A DNA stretch of 64,000 bases from Steinernema hermaphroditum (Eukaryota > Nematoda > Chromadorea > Rhabditida > Steinernematidae). Below, piece after piece: positions 34,337 through 45,376 of this stretch. The stretch is taken from positions 11,160,001 through 11,224,000 of the forward strand of contig CM059622.1 in assembly GCA_030435675.1 (NCBI GenBank). The letters run 5' to 3'. Position numbers and translations under genes: made by a program. Every line of letters begins with the position of its first letter. Position 1 is the stretch's first letter. The notes beneath the pieces are model-generated. The model was given only the letters and a program-made list of their open reading frames with translations, ran no database searches and was not told where the DNA came from.

Positions 34337-34492
34337 TTATTTCTCCTCAAGGATGATTCCTTGTTTGAGGTTAACGCAAAGTCCTCCAAGAATGCCGCCA
34401 AGAGGACCACACGGGTCGTGTTCAGCGGCAATGAAGTCGGAAACAAAGGCAACCAGGACGAAGACGAGGACGACGAAGTGGAGGAACTGCAT
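34337..34492 (-). CDS. 51-aa secreted peptide, copy A
   Basis: Single-exon ORF: Met, a long hydrophobic signal peptide (FVVLVFVLVAFVSDFIAA), then a mature part of about 29 residues with EHDPCGPLGGILGGLC and an acidic/basic tail ending EEK. Two cysteines twelve residues apart could form one disulfide around a Gly-rich loop. Copy B at 59480 differs at only three residues and shares flanking DNA, including a CATAAAA box 35 bp upstream of the ATG. Conservation of the frame in both copies suggests a real product. Family not recognised; a secreted effector, neuropeptide-like or antimicrobial role are all guesses. Confidence 0.65.
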   Translation of the reverse strand: MQFLHFVVLVFVLVAFVSDFIAAEHDPCGPLGGILGGLCVNLKQGIILEEK

Positions 34493-34526
34493 GGTGATGG
34501 ATGATGGATCTTCGATCGTGGGACTG

Positions 34527-34534
34527 TTTTTATG
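34527..34534 (-). promoter_or_regulatory. TATA-like box of peptide copy A
   Basis: CATAAAAA on the minus strand, 35 bp before the start codon. The same spacing and sequence context occur at copy B. Confidence 0.4.
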
Positions 34535-34964
34535 CAGATTCAGAAAGCAGACGTGAATCGGGTTATACACATGGAAGTCATCGTAATCCGATCAGAATGC
34601 ACTTTTTAACAAAAAGAGAAAAGGGATGACTATTCAGAATGATAATATGGGTGCACTTTTGAAATGTCGATCAAAACTTGACGCTCGCATCATCGGATGA
34701 TATCGGATTAATGTTTTGCCGGTAAAAGGAACTTTAGACAGAAGTCTACGGGGAGTCATGTCCGAGAGCGCATAAATGTGAGGCCGGTCGGAAGACAAAA
34801 AACAGAAGCTAAAGACGAACGTAGCTCTCATAATTTGAATCTGTAAATGGCTTTCTAGACTTCTGTGCAAAGAGCGTTTTTGTGCGCCGCGTGCCAAAAG
34901 TAGGTAGCCAAAGTAAACAGAAAACATCCAGTGAAGGAGATCTTACACGGAAAAACTTACTTCC

Positions 34965-35065
34965 GCGATTGGCCATAATTCTGATAGCCCAACGACCAAA
35001 AAGACTTTGTTCTCAGTCTGCACCGCAATTAAACCCATGATCTTGCAAAATGGTGGGAATAAAGG
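34965..35065 (-). repeat. Dispersed repeat, inverted copy of 14306-14400
   Basis: Reverse complement shares GAACAAAGTCTTTTTGGTC and CCCACCATTTTGCAAGATCA with the plus-strand copy at 14.3 kb. Confidence 0.55.
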
Positions 35066-36088
35066 TGATTTCTGACCACTTCCAATGTCAAACATCCATC
35101 CCTTCGAAAAATGACCATGTGTCCCTGGATTTAATTTTTCATATCCATCCTATGCTTTACACGGCTCCACGGACCTACGGCATCGCGCATAAACTTAGAA
35201 TACTGTTGTTTTGTCTGTTCATAGCTTTGATGATATTGGATGTACGTAATAATGTCACAGGGTCTAAAAAAGTCGGGTCAAACCAATACAATGCACACAA
35301 CTCGACACAGTTCCTTAATAACAACTATGGAAGTTGCTGTACAAAGCCCGGGACCATAATCAATTCTGGCGATTGGACGAGCTCGGCACGCGAGGGAAAA
35401 CATTGTCCTTCTGGATAAGCACCTGCCTGTTCAGACCAGATACCACAGGCCGCGTTGTTCACAAACAGACCAGAAAAAGGAGGACATGCGCGCTTACAGT
35501 GCTTTCAAGGCGACATTGACATCCGGACTTTAAACTCAAAGTGCAGCGTTGTCGAACTGTGATATGGCAGATTCTCTTCCTCAATTCCTCTTCCACGATG
35601 TCGATCTTTTAAAATACCGCCAAGGCTATTCACTCGTAAAGGTCGTGTGAACACCGAGAGAGGCATTAATCTGTGGTCACCTAAGGGAATCTATCGTTCC
35701 ATGAGCAACCTTCTCCATAAATAATATATAATTTTGTTTACTGCGCCCACACAAGCGCACAACTACAGAATTCCACTAAATCGAGTCACAAGCAGCTGCA
35801 ATGGCCCGCTCGCTTAATCACTAGGTGCACTTGGAGGTTCCAGATATTATGCTCTTTAGATCCGAATGGTCCCTATGGAACGCATCCAGTACATAGAAAA
35901 TCACACTCTTGGAATCAAGTTGATTATCAAATTGTTGCAGCTTTGACATCATGACGCACTTTCGAAAAAGACCAGTTGCAATGAATAACTCTTTTTCGTG
36001 CACTAACAATGGCTTCATCACAAAACAACAAACTTTCAGTACCTTCTATGTGCAGAATTTTTGGTAAGCGCTTTGAGTCGAACGATAA

Positions 36089-36602
36089 TTACGGTATTCT
36101 TGGCCAGATGGATGGAACTACGGCAACTCTCTGCGAGTCCGAGTGATCATTGTGCCAAGAACGATGGCCGAGAACAACCGTTCTTCCCATGAACGCGAAA
36201 GATGTTGAAGATCGTTGACAGTGGCATGGCTTTTTTGGCAAGACTTCCAATCCACTGCGGAGCAATTTGCGTAATCCGTCGGGTTCAGATCTAACAGATA
36301 GCTCCACCATCAATTTGCTGAAAGTAGAAAAGAGTTCAGTACGCCCGTGTAAGATCGCAAACTGGTCCTTCAATAGCAATCGATTTCAAGTAGGGACATT
36401 GCTGTTCATCGCCACATCTCGCCAAGAAGATCGTCAGTGCCGCCCAACCACTGAAGCCGAAGAATCGCCCCAACTTCGAACTCTGCTGTGCCATCCGATC
36501 CAAAGATGGGATTCCACTTTGCCCGCTGAGCCCTACTTCCGAATTCATCGCTTCGAAGCCCGCGCACACTGATGGGATAGACGCCTTCAACTCCGATGTC
36601 AT
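36089..36602 (-). CDS. Hypothetical two-exon gene
   Basis: Exons 36602-36343 and 36290-36089 joined by a 52-nt GT..TTAG intron in phase 2 would encode 153 aa. The first exon has GLSGQSGIPSLDRMAQQSS and GRFFGFSGWAALTIFLARC, the latter a possible membrane segment. The second is basic with several cysteines. No family is recognised, and the second exon looks less coding-like than the first, so it may be a decayed gene. A MITE starts 14 bp upstream of the proposed ATG. Confidence 0.25.
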
Positions 36603-36615
36603 GCTCTGCACCGTG

Positions 36616-36960
36616 ACGCGACAATTCCGCGAACGACAGTTCCGCAAAATTAGTTCCGCGAATTTCAGAGTCCACGAATTTTAAGTTTAAGTTTAAGTCT
36701 AATTGTAAGTAAAATAAATAAATTTAAGTTTTAAGTAAAGTTAGGATCTAGGTTGAGGGCGAGCCGCAGGAGAACCTTGTATTCATTTTCTGGAACGGGC
36801 CTAACATCCAGGCTTGGCTTATTCTCCGGCTTGAACTTCAGCCTATTGATTTTTTGCGAGTCCTGTAGTGGGATTGGCGTATGGATTTTAAGCGGAATAT
36901 TTGTAAATTCGAAATTTGCGGAATTGTCGTCGCAGAACTAATTTGGCGGAATTGTCGCGT
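36616..36960. mobile_element. MITE-like inverted-repeat element
   Basis: About 345 bp with imperfect terminal inverted repeats of about 48 bp beginning ACGCGACAATTCCGC. The ends are internally repetitive (AATTCCGC and AATTAGTTC(C/T)GCG motifs). The centre is AT-rich with TTTAAGTTTAAG repeats. The target duplication is not clear. No coding capacity. Confidence 0.5.
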
Positions 36961-37110
36961 AATCAGTGCCCACTTACAGCTTTTTATAATTTTCCCGCCC
37001 CTTTCTAGTGAAAAATGAATACGTTGCTTGAAAACTCTCCATTCAAAAATCCTCCAAAATTTTCGATTCTAAACATAGTATATTGTTCCAGCGAGAGACC
37101 CGGCTTCTGT

Positions 37111-37382
37111 GGCTCTATTAAGGAGAAGTGACCAAAACTATACCGATCTTGACAGAATGGTATTTATTTTGACAAAATGGTAATTATTTTGACAGAATAG
37201 TAATTATTTTGACAAAACCACATTTCACTGACAAAACGTTCTTTAATCTTTAACTACTACAAAGGCTGATTTATGATTTTGTCAATGAAATGTGGTTGTG
37301 TCAATCTAAATTCAGTTTTGTCAAAATAAATACCATTCTGTCAAGATCGGTATAGTTTTGGTCACTTCTCCCTAATAGAGCC
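37111..37382. mobile_element. Short member of the GGCTCTATTA element family
   Basis: 272 bp, almost a complete foldback: ends GGCTCTATTA-(A/G)GGAGAAGTGACCAAAA match those of the 10.4-kb element, followed by the same TTGACA(G/A)AATGGTATTTAT units. It is flanked by the perfect 8-bp duplication GCTTCTGT (37103-37110 and 37383-37390). It has no ORF and is the non-autonomous, internally deleted form of the 10366-11387 element. Confidence 0.85.
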
Positions 37383-37747
37383 GCTTCTGTCCACAAAGTA
37401 AGCTAAAGTTGCTAATGCAAATAGCATGAAATATGCGTTTTTGTGATAGAAAAGTTGAACAATTTATAAAATGGAAGTAATCTAACCGAAAAAGTAACTT
37501 ATGGTCACTATCAGATTCCTGCTTTAACATCATACTATTCTTCTTTTCTCTCCCGAACTCTCAATTTGTGACCGATGACATCACTCTTCTTCTTGCCGCG
37601 GCAGTATCGATCGATCCTTTCCGACAAGACGCTGAACCCATGAATTCCATTTCACAAAAGACGGTGTTTTAGATCCAATTGTGCGACTTCAATGCAAATC
37701 TGCATCGTTGTGTAACGTTACGCTTATTCAAATTATCCATCAGTTCT

Positions 37748-39507
37748 ATGGTCTCCACAGAAATGAGTTTGTCAGCAAGCAGTTCCCAGCCTTATTGGCC
37801 TCCAATTCAACAGGTTCTCTCCGTGGATCTCCTTCATGCTATTCTGCAGGACAAAGTTACTATAGCTGTGTCAACATTCGAATCATATCTGTTTCACTGC
37901 TGTGGGATCAAACTGACTGTGGAGAAGGTGAGCAGTTGTGCATGTTCTCATTGCAGTTGCAACTCATGTTTCAGCTAAACGCTCTGTTTGAATGCCAAGA
38001 ATCGGAGATTGAAAACGCTCTATCTGTCGGACTGAAGAAACATGGAATTGCTGTTGTCGAACAAAAGAGAATATTCTACCTGGACACGTGTGATAGGCTC
38101 TTACCTATAACTGCCTATCCCGTGGAGGACACTTTTAACATCATCCTGTCGATCATTCGCGAAACACCGGGGATTCTGATGAGTGCCTTCTTCAAGAAGT
38201 ACAAGTCCATAACGAAGGAATTGACTGTGGAAACGGTTTGTTCCCAAAGAGGCCTGGTCCTCAGCGGTGTATTTAGTTGAATTCGCTATTTCGCTGCGAC
38301 TTCAAGTGCGTCGAAGAAGCGCTGCGATACGGTCTTCGTGAGTTTGTGCTTTTCTCGGGAACCAACAAGTTCAGCGTCAGAATTACCTATCTAAAATACC
38401 CCGAACTCAAGTAAGTAAAATGCGAGAGAAGCGGGATCAACCATTCTTTATCTACTAACCCCGGGAAACCGTTGTTCTTTCAGCTTTGCCACAAAAAAGC
38501 GGATGTTCTATCAGAGAGTGAAAGACGAGATGCTAGCGCTGTTAAAGAAGAAAGAATGCCTCTTTGATAACGAGATGGGCATGTCGATCTTTCAGTCCCA
38601 CGGAATCATGTTGGATCTACCTACGGTAACCTTGAACGACGACATCCCATTGATTCACTGGCAGTTTTCAGCTCTGTGACATTTACGGTTCGCATGAATC
38701 TCTGTATAATGTTTACGTCACGGCTTTCGAGGGCTTCGCTTATATAGCACAAGCAACAACCGGTCGCTATCCTACGTACTTATTTGAAAGCATAGGTGCT
38801 TATAGATCTAATAATCAGTTTGTTAACCTGTAATCGCTTTAGGGAAGCCCTCAATCCTGTCACTTCGTCGTGCATCCAAACTGAAACCGTTCGTTCTGCT
38901 CCACGACGGATACGCCGGTTACACAAAGCCAATGAGCTGGACGCCCACTTTGGACGCGTTCATCAGCTGGCACTCAACGAAACGAGAAACGGAGAGAGAG
39001 GCCGCCGACTTTATTAGGACAAGTTTCAATCTTGACTGGTCAGACGTGCGCTTGGTCTTCTTTTGCTTCGCGTCGTTAGGCTTCATGCGGAACAAGACGA
39101 CGCTTCCTTGGCGAGTGGAACAGTTGAAGAAGTTGGTGCAGACGATCAATGAGAAGACCGCTAATCGATGTGAACTGCACCTTTCAACGATTCCGATTCA
39201 TCCCGATCCAGAAAAGAACCATCCAGAATCTGTGCAGATTAATGAGCTGCTCGTCAAACTAGCGGACGAAATACCAAATCTTCAAATATTCGACGTTAAT
39301 GAACAAGATATCAAGCACAGTGAAAACTGGAAATCCAACGCAAAACTACCAGTGCTGAAATCAAGAGTCACACAACGAATTATAAGCGAATTTATGCTGA
39401 AGAAACGTGACAAAATCATTCCAGAAAAAATTGATATGTCTGGATTGGCCAAGTCTCTCGTTGAGAAAGATCCCGATTTGGCAGAGTTACCGATTACCTC
39501 TCAATGA
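37748..39507 (+). CDS. Repeated helical-module protein with SGNH-like C-terminus
   Basis: Model: join(37748..37927,37975..38235,38277..38410,38484..38625,38672..38795,38843..39507), 501 aa, all phases consistent. Two tandem modules share the pattern LN(A/S)LF(E/R)C-x5-(I/V)E(N/E)AL-x2-GL (starting at about residues 61 and 148), each preceded by a helix such as IIRETPGILMSAFFKKY. This resembles LOTUS/OST-HTH winged-helix repeats, but only tentatively. The last exon looks like an SGNH-type fold: VRLVFFCFASLGF, then ELHLSTIPIHPDP, VQINELLVKLADEIPNLQIFDVNE; a catalytic Ser in a GDS block is not seen, so it may be inactive. A TTTTAG at 37667-37672 could be a trans-splice acceptor. The combination suggests an RNA-associated germline or regulatory protein, but that is inference. 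Confidence 0.65.
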
Positions 39508-40261
39508 ATTTACGATGCATCCAGCCCCACGTCGCCTTAGGCTGTAAAATAGATATATACTGTATAAAGCCCTGTTAGGTCACGGTACTGTGTAAGCGAA
39601 CGATCAAGCGATGGTTGCTGAGGAAACCGTCGCTTCCTGGGGAGATTCTCATAAGATTCTCATTAACTGACTTTTCAACAATACAAACATTTATTCTGTT
39701 GCATATTCCCAGATTTCTGGGAGAAGATGTAGAAAATGATCCAGAATTTTGCTACACTTTTTACTGATAAACATGCTGATTTAATGCAAGGTGGTTATAA
39801 TGCGGATGATTAGGCCATTTTCAAATACTTTGCTGTCATGCTGGTCCATGGCATATGCTTCTGATATCAACCCGTCCATAACTTTGCTGTTGATAGCCTT
39901 CCCGAGTCCCGAAAATTTCACTTCTTAGATGACTGTGCACTCCTGCTCAGGAGAACCGGTAATACGAAGTTTAACGCAATTAGCTAGTCACGATAGCGCG
40001 CCAATTGGTTGGATTGCAGAAACAGAGAGCACACATAGGGAATGTCGAGTGATTACGGTGCTTGTTACAACATCTGAATCACCTTTCAAAACACGCACCA
40101 TTCCATTCCACTCAGCTGTCCCTGGCGACAAAACGCCACTTCTTGCGTGTGCTCCCTCTCCATCGCTTATTTTGATGGTCTTTGCACCCCATGGGAGTAA
40201 ACAGCGGCTGCATTCCATTCCCACTGTCAACATCTAAAAAAAGACGTCGTTCATCAATCGC
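39508..40261. other. Intergenic
   Basis: Nothing supported between the SGNH-like gene and tRNA-Arg; open frames at 39929-40237 are unsupported on both strands. Confidence 0.45.
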
Positions 40262-40334
40262 GCTCCTGTGGCCTAATGGATAAGGCGTCGGTCTCCTAAA
40301 CCGAAGATTGCGGGTTCGAGTCCCGCCAGGAGCC
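40262..40334 (+). tRNA. tRNA-Arg (CCU)
   Basis: 73 nt with acceptor GCTCCTG/CAGGAGC, box A TGGCCTAATGGATAAGGC, an anticodon stem-loop with CCT (GGTCTCCTAAACC) and T arm CGGGTTCGAGTCCCG. No intron. Decodes AGG. It lies 135 bp upstream of the methyltransferase gene on the same strand. Confidence 0.95.
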
Positions 40335-40469
40335 AAGCGTTTTGCACTTTGAAGACTGATTTTAGGCAATTTTCGGTGGTAAAGTAACGGTCTCGAATAC
40401 GTTTTCGGCGTTTTCGAGGTCACGCGGTCACCGACTGCATCGTCAATAGGCGAGAACGCACTCTAAACG

Positions 40470-41927
40470 ATGCACATTCGCCGCAAGGGCAGAATTCTCA
40501 TCCAACTGCTCTGTTTTGCTTTTCTTATTTTTGCGACTGCTTTTCTGTTTTCCTATCTTCTTTTTATTACAATCGAACAAGATGGCGAATCCGATACCGA
40601 ACCTGACAAGATCAGCATGCCTCCCCGTATAGTCTATAATAAAGAGGTTAACCTGCAGAGAATGGTGAGTTCAAAAGGAGATCTTTGGACATACAGTTGT
40701 GCTCTTTAGCTAATCGACGATGGTATACCACATTACAAGGATTGTCTCCGATTCAATGAGATGGCTATAGCGCTAAAGGATTGCCTGAAAGGGAGGTTGC
40801 TGCCTATGCGAAATGCCGACTACTTTGGCAATGTCAGTCGCGTCGCTACAGAGTGTGGAACGGAGTATTTGAGAAGGCTGTTTGGAGGACGGTTTCTGCT
40901 AAACAGAGTGAGTCTCGCTATTTTGGTTAGGAATAGTTTAAAAACCGTTTGCTTAATATGTGTTTTATTTTTTTTTACGGTATACAACGCGGTTTCCGGT
41001 AGATCCCTGCTGCGAGTTTTCAGAAAGTGTGTCTTAATCAAATTTTACTTTTTGATAGTGTGGTAAACAAGCCATTCTGGATAGCAATAGGAAGGAGAGT
41101 TCCCTGAAAAAGTCCTTTCCGTCGCTGACATAAACCGCATTTCATTTATTCAAGTTCGGAATCAAAGCGCTGGTCTATACCGTACTTTTCCTTGCGATCA
41201 CCATAAAAACAAAAAGTGCACATCCATAAAATCAAATATTTTCAGGACGACGTCAAGATGCTGATTCTGCCCAAATCTAATGACGACGATCTTGTCGCAC
41301 TTACCGTCGGCATTGGAGACGACATATCAGCAGAGAGGAAGATAAAATCGATGTTCAAGAACATCCGCTTCTATGGCGCTGATCCCATCAAAGAATCCGG
41401 GCTCGTTTACGAAGACATCGGAAAGTACATTCAGGTGTGAAATAGCACAAGCTAACAGCATAAAAACAAACTTTAGGCTGGTGTAGGACATGTGCCCGGA
41501 ACCTTAAATTCCTCAGTGTTCGAGAGTGGAAAGTACCATTGGCAAGATATCGAAGTCATCACAATGCGTGACTTAATGCGGAAATTCGATCTGAACTTCG
41601 TAGATTTTCTGCTGCTTGACATCGAAGGAGCTGAATATACTGTATTGCCACAGCTATTGGACATCGCAGATTTGGCTTTTTGTCAGGTAGGAAACTCTCG
41701 AATGCGCACCTTAAAAGCGACCATAGATTAACGTTGAAATCCACGGCCCCTTAAGTGACTACGGAGTCGAAGACAAAACGTTTGCCTCGCTAGTCCGTTC
41801 CCTTCTGAAACCCTCGAGCCGATACATTCCTCTGTGGATTCCCGGTCCGACAATGCATCACAGGTTTTTCCTCGTGGACTGGAAGAGTCCGAAATGCGTT
41901 CAGAAGTTCTTTTCACACTGGTGTTAG
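40470..41927 (+). CDS. FkbM-type methyltransferase, membrane-anchored
   Basis: Model: join(40470..40664,40710..40907,41246..41434,41477..41686,41727..41927), 330 aa. A short basic N-terminus and one hydrophobic helix (LIQLLCFAFLIFATAFLF) indicate a type II membrane protein, likely Golgi or ER lumenal. The body has LVALTVGIGDDISAERK (the SAM-binding loop region), YGADPIKESG, ITMRDLMRKF, and FVDFLLLDIEGAEYTVLPQL, the conserved D-x-E-G-x-E block of the Methyltransf_21/FkbM family, then INVEIHG. Such proteins are expanded in nematodes and probably methylate a glycan or small molecule. AATAAA begins 6 nt after the stop. The left arm of the inverted duplication begins inside exon 4, and a truncated copy is at 58347-58618. 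Confidence 0.9.
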
Positions 41928-42354
41928 TGGTTAATAAAGGAACCTAGAGTTCAATCCAAAAATGCGGTCGTGGCCGATCGTTCGAGGGACATAAAACAGA
42001 ATAGACAATAAGACCCAACGATGAATATTCTATTTTTATTGTTTTCCTCGATCGGCTCTCAGCTGTCCTAACCTTGTTCTCTTTTGTGGCGAACGGATTA
42101 ACCTCTAAGCGATCCGTCTTGATCATCCGTCCACTCCGTTGAGATGATCTATTCAACACATGTCCAAATCATTAGCATCTTCTTCTGGTCGATTAGTCAC
42201 CTCTCGCCCGGATTGACCTCATCGATCTGGATGATCTCCCGACTCTTGGCGGATTCCCTTTCGGGACCCCTCGAAGCGCCTCTCGAAGCATATTGCATCT
42301 GGCCGACTGTCCTCATCGCAACCTAATTATTGGGATGTGCTGCTGGCTCATTCC

Positions 42355-42365
42355 TAATTGAATTA
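42355..42365. promoter_or_regulatory. Palindromic homeodomain P3 site 1 (left arm)
   Basis: TAATTGAATTA, a perfect match to the TAATYNRATTA consensus bound by paired-class homeodomain dimers, embedded in CCTAATTGAATTAGG. It lies about 3 kb upstream of eva-1. Binding is inference. Confidence 0.4.
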
Positions 42366-44270
42366 GGTGATCATGGTATCGCTGTATATCGCCATAAACT
42401 GGCCGAGTGACAGCTGGCCGAGTGCGTTTATGGAGATCCGCAATCAACGTTAATCAATCTGAGCACTAGGAGTGCAGGAATCGGAAGGCTTTTTCATCGA
42501 TTTCGTAGGCTAATGGTGACAAATCGTAGGGCTGCGGCCAGCTGGCTGTCAGCGCCTCCAAGACAGACCATAAACTCATTATCGCCGACAATTACAATCT
42601 GAGAACGAGCGACGGTCGATGTCCGGCGGAATTTGAATGAATCGAGGCATATTTTTAGCGTCCTCGCGTCGTCGTCGTTTGCGCAATTCATTGTTTCACA
42701 CCTGCCGCCACTTCCCCCCTTTTGTCCTCGCGAGGCGCCGAGGAAGGCGCCGATCGGTCCGAATTGTACATTTATCGGAAAAAGAGAAATCAGTTGGCGC
42801 CAAAACGATCGCCTTGCCACTTCGCGAGTACCTTTATTGGGTACTAAAGATCCTAATCGGCGCCACTTGCCCTCCTCTGGCAGACTCACTTTGTACTTCT
42901 CGGCACATCTTCGGTGATTTATCGCGCCGTTCTCCGGCCATCTGCCCGTTCATCGCGTGTTTACGAAAGCCGAACCTCTTCAAACAACAGAGCGCAAAAA
43001 AGGGTGAAAAACGGCCGTTTGAGTTGCTTCCCGTCGCGCGTCAGGCAAGGTCACCTCTCGGGGCGGTGAGAAACGGAAGTGAAAAACGACAAAAGGGGCG
43101 AGAAGCAGTAAAGAGCAGTAAACGGAGATAAACGGGATGTTCTCTGCCTACCTGGTAATTGCTCGTTAATCTGATTGCAGTCATTACTCAGAAAGGTCGT
43201 AAATCGGAGCAAAAAACACCGAATGCAAGTGCGCAATACCGAAAAGCGCCCAAGCGGGCGAATCGGGTGCCCAAACCAGATCCTCCTTCGCACTTTATTC
43301 GACAATTATGCAACCGCCGACGATCGGACGGCGCTCTCTGCGGGAATCCGTCACGCGATCCTCCGGAACTCTGCGCCGGCCTACTTCTGGCGAAGTACCC
43401 CTCTCCGGGGGTAATCGCCTCCCGAAGCATCGCCCGCCGGCGTCGGCCTTCGCGTTATCCATCGCTTTTCGCCGACAATACCTTTGATCGGCCGTTTTTT
43501 CGGCCTCGCGACTGGCGCCTCTCGAACAATTACGTTAATTTTACGATTTCTGATTTACGAGAGGTTCGCCGGCGCTCGACTAGCATTTGCATAATCCTGT
43601 CGACACAAGAAGATACATATCCGCTGGGGAGCGAGTTGGCGGCCCTTTTTCTCAAACACTCAGTTTTATTAATCGAATTCGATTCACATATCGCGCGTGT
43701 GGACAGCCTTCGGAGCCACAAGGGGAGAGCAAACACGCGTTGCGAAAGAGAGAATTAATTCACAAAATTAATCCCGGGTGGGAGCTTTTAAAGAGGGCCT
43801 TTTGGCGAAGACAAGAATTTCGTATCTCCTGTACTTATGGAGGCGCTGCAGCTCTTCAGACATTCTTCTCTTTATTCATTGCATATTTGAAAGGGCACTG
43901 CACTTCTGCCGCGGACGGGTCGAGTAACGATCTTGGTAGCACTTACACGAATCATTAAAATTTATTTTTTTATAAGAGTTTACCTAATTTCGTAAGTCAT
44001 CGCGGTCAAAAACGTCAATGTGAAAACAAAAATATGGTCAAATTAAAATCACCTAATCGCCTCAGGCACTGCACTGGTGCTGCAGATGGGTTGAACATAG
44101 AATGGACTTTGGTAAATGAACTTGGAGCCGTTGGAGATAAACACATCTTTTTCGTAGTTTTATTTATTTTTTATGTTGTTTTATTTTTATTTCTTGTTCT
44201 GAATACTCCCAAAATTACCCTGATCGTTGACTCCGATCTTTTCCATTCTCCGAAAGAAGCCTAGCCTCCA

Positions 44271-44778
44271 AGATCATCCGCGGTCCATTCGAAGGACGCT
44301 AATGCAACAGGACCACCAATCGGCACGTCTTGAGGGCCGTTAATCCCGATAATCTTTTTAGTTTTTATTTATTTTTTATGTTGTTTTATTTTTATTTCTT
44401 GTTCTGAAAACTCCCAAAATTACCCTTCTGAAGTCTAAGTCATTAAAATCACCTAATCGCCTCAGATTTTAAAGTGAGCTTAACACTTATTAAAACTTAA
44501 AGCTTAAAACAAAACTAAAACAAAACGATTGGAATTCGAATTCCGAAAATTAACGTCATCATAGGTCTTCATTATTGGTTGATAAAAAATCTTGAATTTG
44601 CCAACCGAGTGAATTTGGCAATTATTGTTGCTTCGTATGTTATGTTGACTTTAACAGATGCAAACGACTGTGATCTTTTCCATTTTCCGACGCAACCTAG
44701 ATCATCCGCGGTCCATTCGAAGGACGCTAATGCAACAGGACCACCAATCGGCACGTCTTGAGGGCCGTTAATCCCGAT
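44271..44778 (+). repeat. Left-arm-specific tandem duplication
   Basis: The segment GATCATCCGCGGTCCATTCG through GGCCGTTAATCCCGATAA occurs at 44272-44348 and again from 44700, and an AT-rich stretch (TTTTATGTTGTTTTATTTTT) is also doubled. The right arm has one copy only (55917-56010). Confidence 0.75.
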
Positions 44779-45376
44779 AACGAGCTCATTGATGCCGACG
44801 GCAGGACCTTGCGTGTGCTTGTGACAGGCTAATTACCCCTCTCCCCTTCGATCTCTTCCAGCCGAGTGGAACTCGATGACTCACTGCGGCGTTCCCATCT
44901 ACTCCATCCGACCCCGAAGGGCCGCAAGGCTCTCAACACCCCAATCCCCCTCATCCATTTGCATGCGATGTCCACAGGCGGTTCTGTTTGTTGCACAACA
45001 TTCTGGCACTTCGGGATCACCTGCCGCAACAGAATTCCGATTTAAAGCGCTAATTTGTCGAGTGGCGACTGATTTATGGGGGAAGTCTGTTGGCGATCGA
45101 TCAGCAGACGACGAATTCGAGCACAGGGGCTACTTGGCTGACCCTTCGGCATCCTTCGAGAGCTTTTCCCGCGCGTCGACTGTTTGCATTTACTCAATGA
45201 GGCGAACAAGCAGCGAACCTAATTACAGACCTGGCACCTATCCAATTACAGGTGTTGTCCCCCGTCGGCCTCTGGACTCCGAGGCGTGGTCACTCGCCGC
45301 TTGACTCCGCCCCGATCGCCGCCGTCGTCGCCTCTCTGCAGTCGTCGCCCGAGGATTGTCTTAGCGGAACGCCGAA

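Larger units (their letters stand above)
34493..36088. other. Intergenic with duplicated DNA
   Basis: The segment 34493-34760 is an inverted homolog of 59200-59480, upstream of peptide copy B (shared TTTTACCGG-like, ACTTCTGTC and GCATTCTGAT segments). 34965-35065 is the inverted copy of the repeat at 14306-14400. Nothing else is recognised; the frame at 35050-35418 (+) is unsupported. Confidence 0.5.
41928..45376. other. Non-coding upstream region of eva-1, left arm
   Basis: About 3.4 kb without supported exons, unusually GC-rich from 42.6 to 43.8 kb. Long open frames here (for example 43159-43758) occur identically in the other arm but lack splice context or family resemblance. I treat them as chance frames in GC-rich DNA. 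The region is the presumed regulatory DNA of eva-1. Confidence 0.5.

Noticed and set aside
42633..43758. Long open frames (up to 199 codons) on the plus strand in the left arm, mirrored at 56514-57639
   Set aside because: They overlap each other in several frames, have GC-driven low-complexity composition, no splice context and no family resemblance. Their presence in both arms follows from the duplication.
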